Positions 7,772 to 8,088 of a stretch of DNA of 8,088 nucleotides are shown here, piece after piece. The translations under genes were made by a program, and so were the position numbers. The notes below the pieces were generated by a model that was not told where the DNA came from, ran no database searches, and saw only the letters and a program-made list of their open reading frames with translations. This DNA comes from Chitinophagaceae bacterium (GTDB lineage: Bacteria > Bacteroidota > Bacteroidia > Chitinophagales > Chitinophagaceae): NCBI GenBank assembly GCA_003456175.1, contig DMPB01000085.1:1-8088 (forward strand). Reading direction: 5' to 3'. Every line of letters starts with the position of its first letter. The first letter of the stretch is position 1.

Positions 7772-8088
7772 ATGCAGTTCAACAGAAAACAATGGAGCAA
7801 CGAACAGCTCATAGATATTTATACTAAGCTTACTTGGCCTCGCCGTATCGAAGAAAAAATGCTAGTACTGTTACGCCAAGGGCGTATTAGCAAATGGTTT
7901 AGTGGTATTGGTCAAGAAGCCATATCGGTAGGCGTGGCATATGCCTTGCAGCATAACGAATGGATGATGCCCTTACACCGCAACTTGGGCGTTTTTACAG
8001 GTCGTAACATGCCTTTGCGTAAGTTGTTCATGCAATGGCAAGGCAATAAAGATGGTTACAGCAAAGGCCGTGAACGTAGCTTTCATTT
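7772..8088 (+). CDS. 2-oxo acid dehydrogenase E1 component, alpha subunit (3' partial)
   Basis: The first 105 codons of a thiamine-diphosphate-dependent E1 dehydrogenase; the frame is still open at the window edge. In branched-chain 2-oxo acid or pyruvate dehydrogenase complexes this component decarboxylates the 2-oxo acid and passes the acyl group to E2. The visible part is the alpha-subunit N-terminus: RRIEEKMLVLLRQGRISKWF, then SGIGQEAISVG (from about residue 45), PLHRNLGVFTGR, and GYSKGRERSFHF at the edge. The thiamine-binding GDG...N motif lies beyond the window. The first ATG of the frame fits the family start; no Shine-Dalgarno sequence is seen. In Bacteroidota, proteins beginning this way are often alpha/beta fusions of roughly 660 residues, which cannot be judged here. 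Substrate is therefore left open, though the branched-chain type is favoured. Confidence 0.9.
   Translation, partial: MQFNRKQWSNEQLIDIYTKLTWPRRIEEKMLVLLRQGRISKWFSGIGQEAISVGVAYALQHNEWMMPLHRNLGVFTGRNMPLRKLFMQWQGNKDGYSKGRERSFH

Noticed and set aside
1..8088. CRISPR arrays, tRNA/rRNA genes, insertion sequences or prophage parts
   Set aside because: No regularly spaced repeats, no tRNA-like cloverleaf noticed, no transposase or integrase motifs, and no paired terminal repeats with target duplications.

Overview
The window looks like part of a Bacteroidota chromosome, most likely from the Chitinophagaceae or a close relative. Four things point there: a propeller/Y_Y_Y sensor kinase paired with a LytTR regulator, a methionine synthase split into two genes, a near-consensus Bacteroidota -7 promoter box (TAnnTTTG) with no Shine-Dalgarno sequences ahead of the genes, and the start of an E1 dehydrogenase alpha subunit that closely resembles the Bacteroidota type. 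The placement comes from motif recognition, not from a database search.

Layout. Bases 1-2271 (+) hold the 3' part of a membrane sensor histidine kinase of the LytS/His_kinase type; its 5' end lies outside the window. It overlaps by 4 bases (ATGA) a LytTR response regulator at 2268-3038 (+), so the two form a translationally coupled two-component system. A 254-base spacer (3039-3292) follows. It carries a good -7 box and an apparent leader of about 220 nt with several inverted and direct repeats, some of which are mutually exclusive. Next come two co-directional genes, 3293-4342 and 4390-7068, which together make one cobalamin-dependent methionine synthase: the first is the zinc/homocysteine domain, the second the folate, cap, B12 and reactivation domains. 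A strong intrinsic terminator at 7110-7142 closes this unit and sits inside a second, outer inverted repeat.

Beyond it, a small histidine-rich gene of unknown function lies on the minus strand (7170-7646), convergent with the methionine synthase unit. A 125-base divergent spacer separates it from the start of a thiamine-diphosphate-dependent 2-oxo acid dehydrogenase E1 alpha subunit (7772-8088, +), which runs off the end of the window.

How they may work together. The two MetH halves must act as one enzyme, moving a methyl group from methyltetrahydrofolate through cobalamin to homocysteine. The two-component system lies directly upstream, but nothing proves that it controls metH. Two TAAGTTCA repeats in the metH leader partly resemble LytTR half-sites and make that worth testing. 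Most of the window is well-understood core metabolism and signalling. The least explained parts are the metH leader and the small histidine-rich gene.
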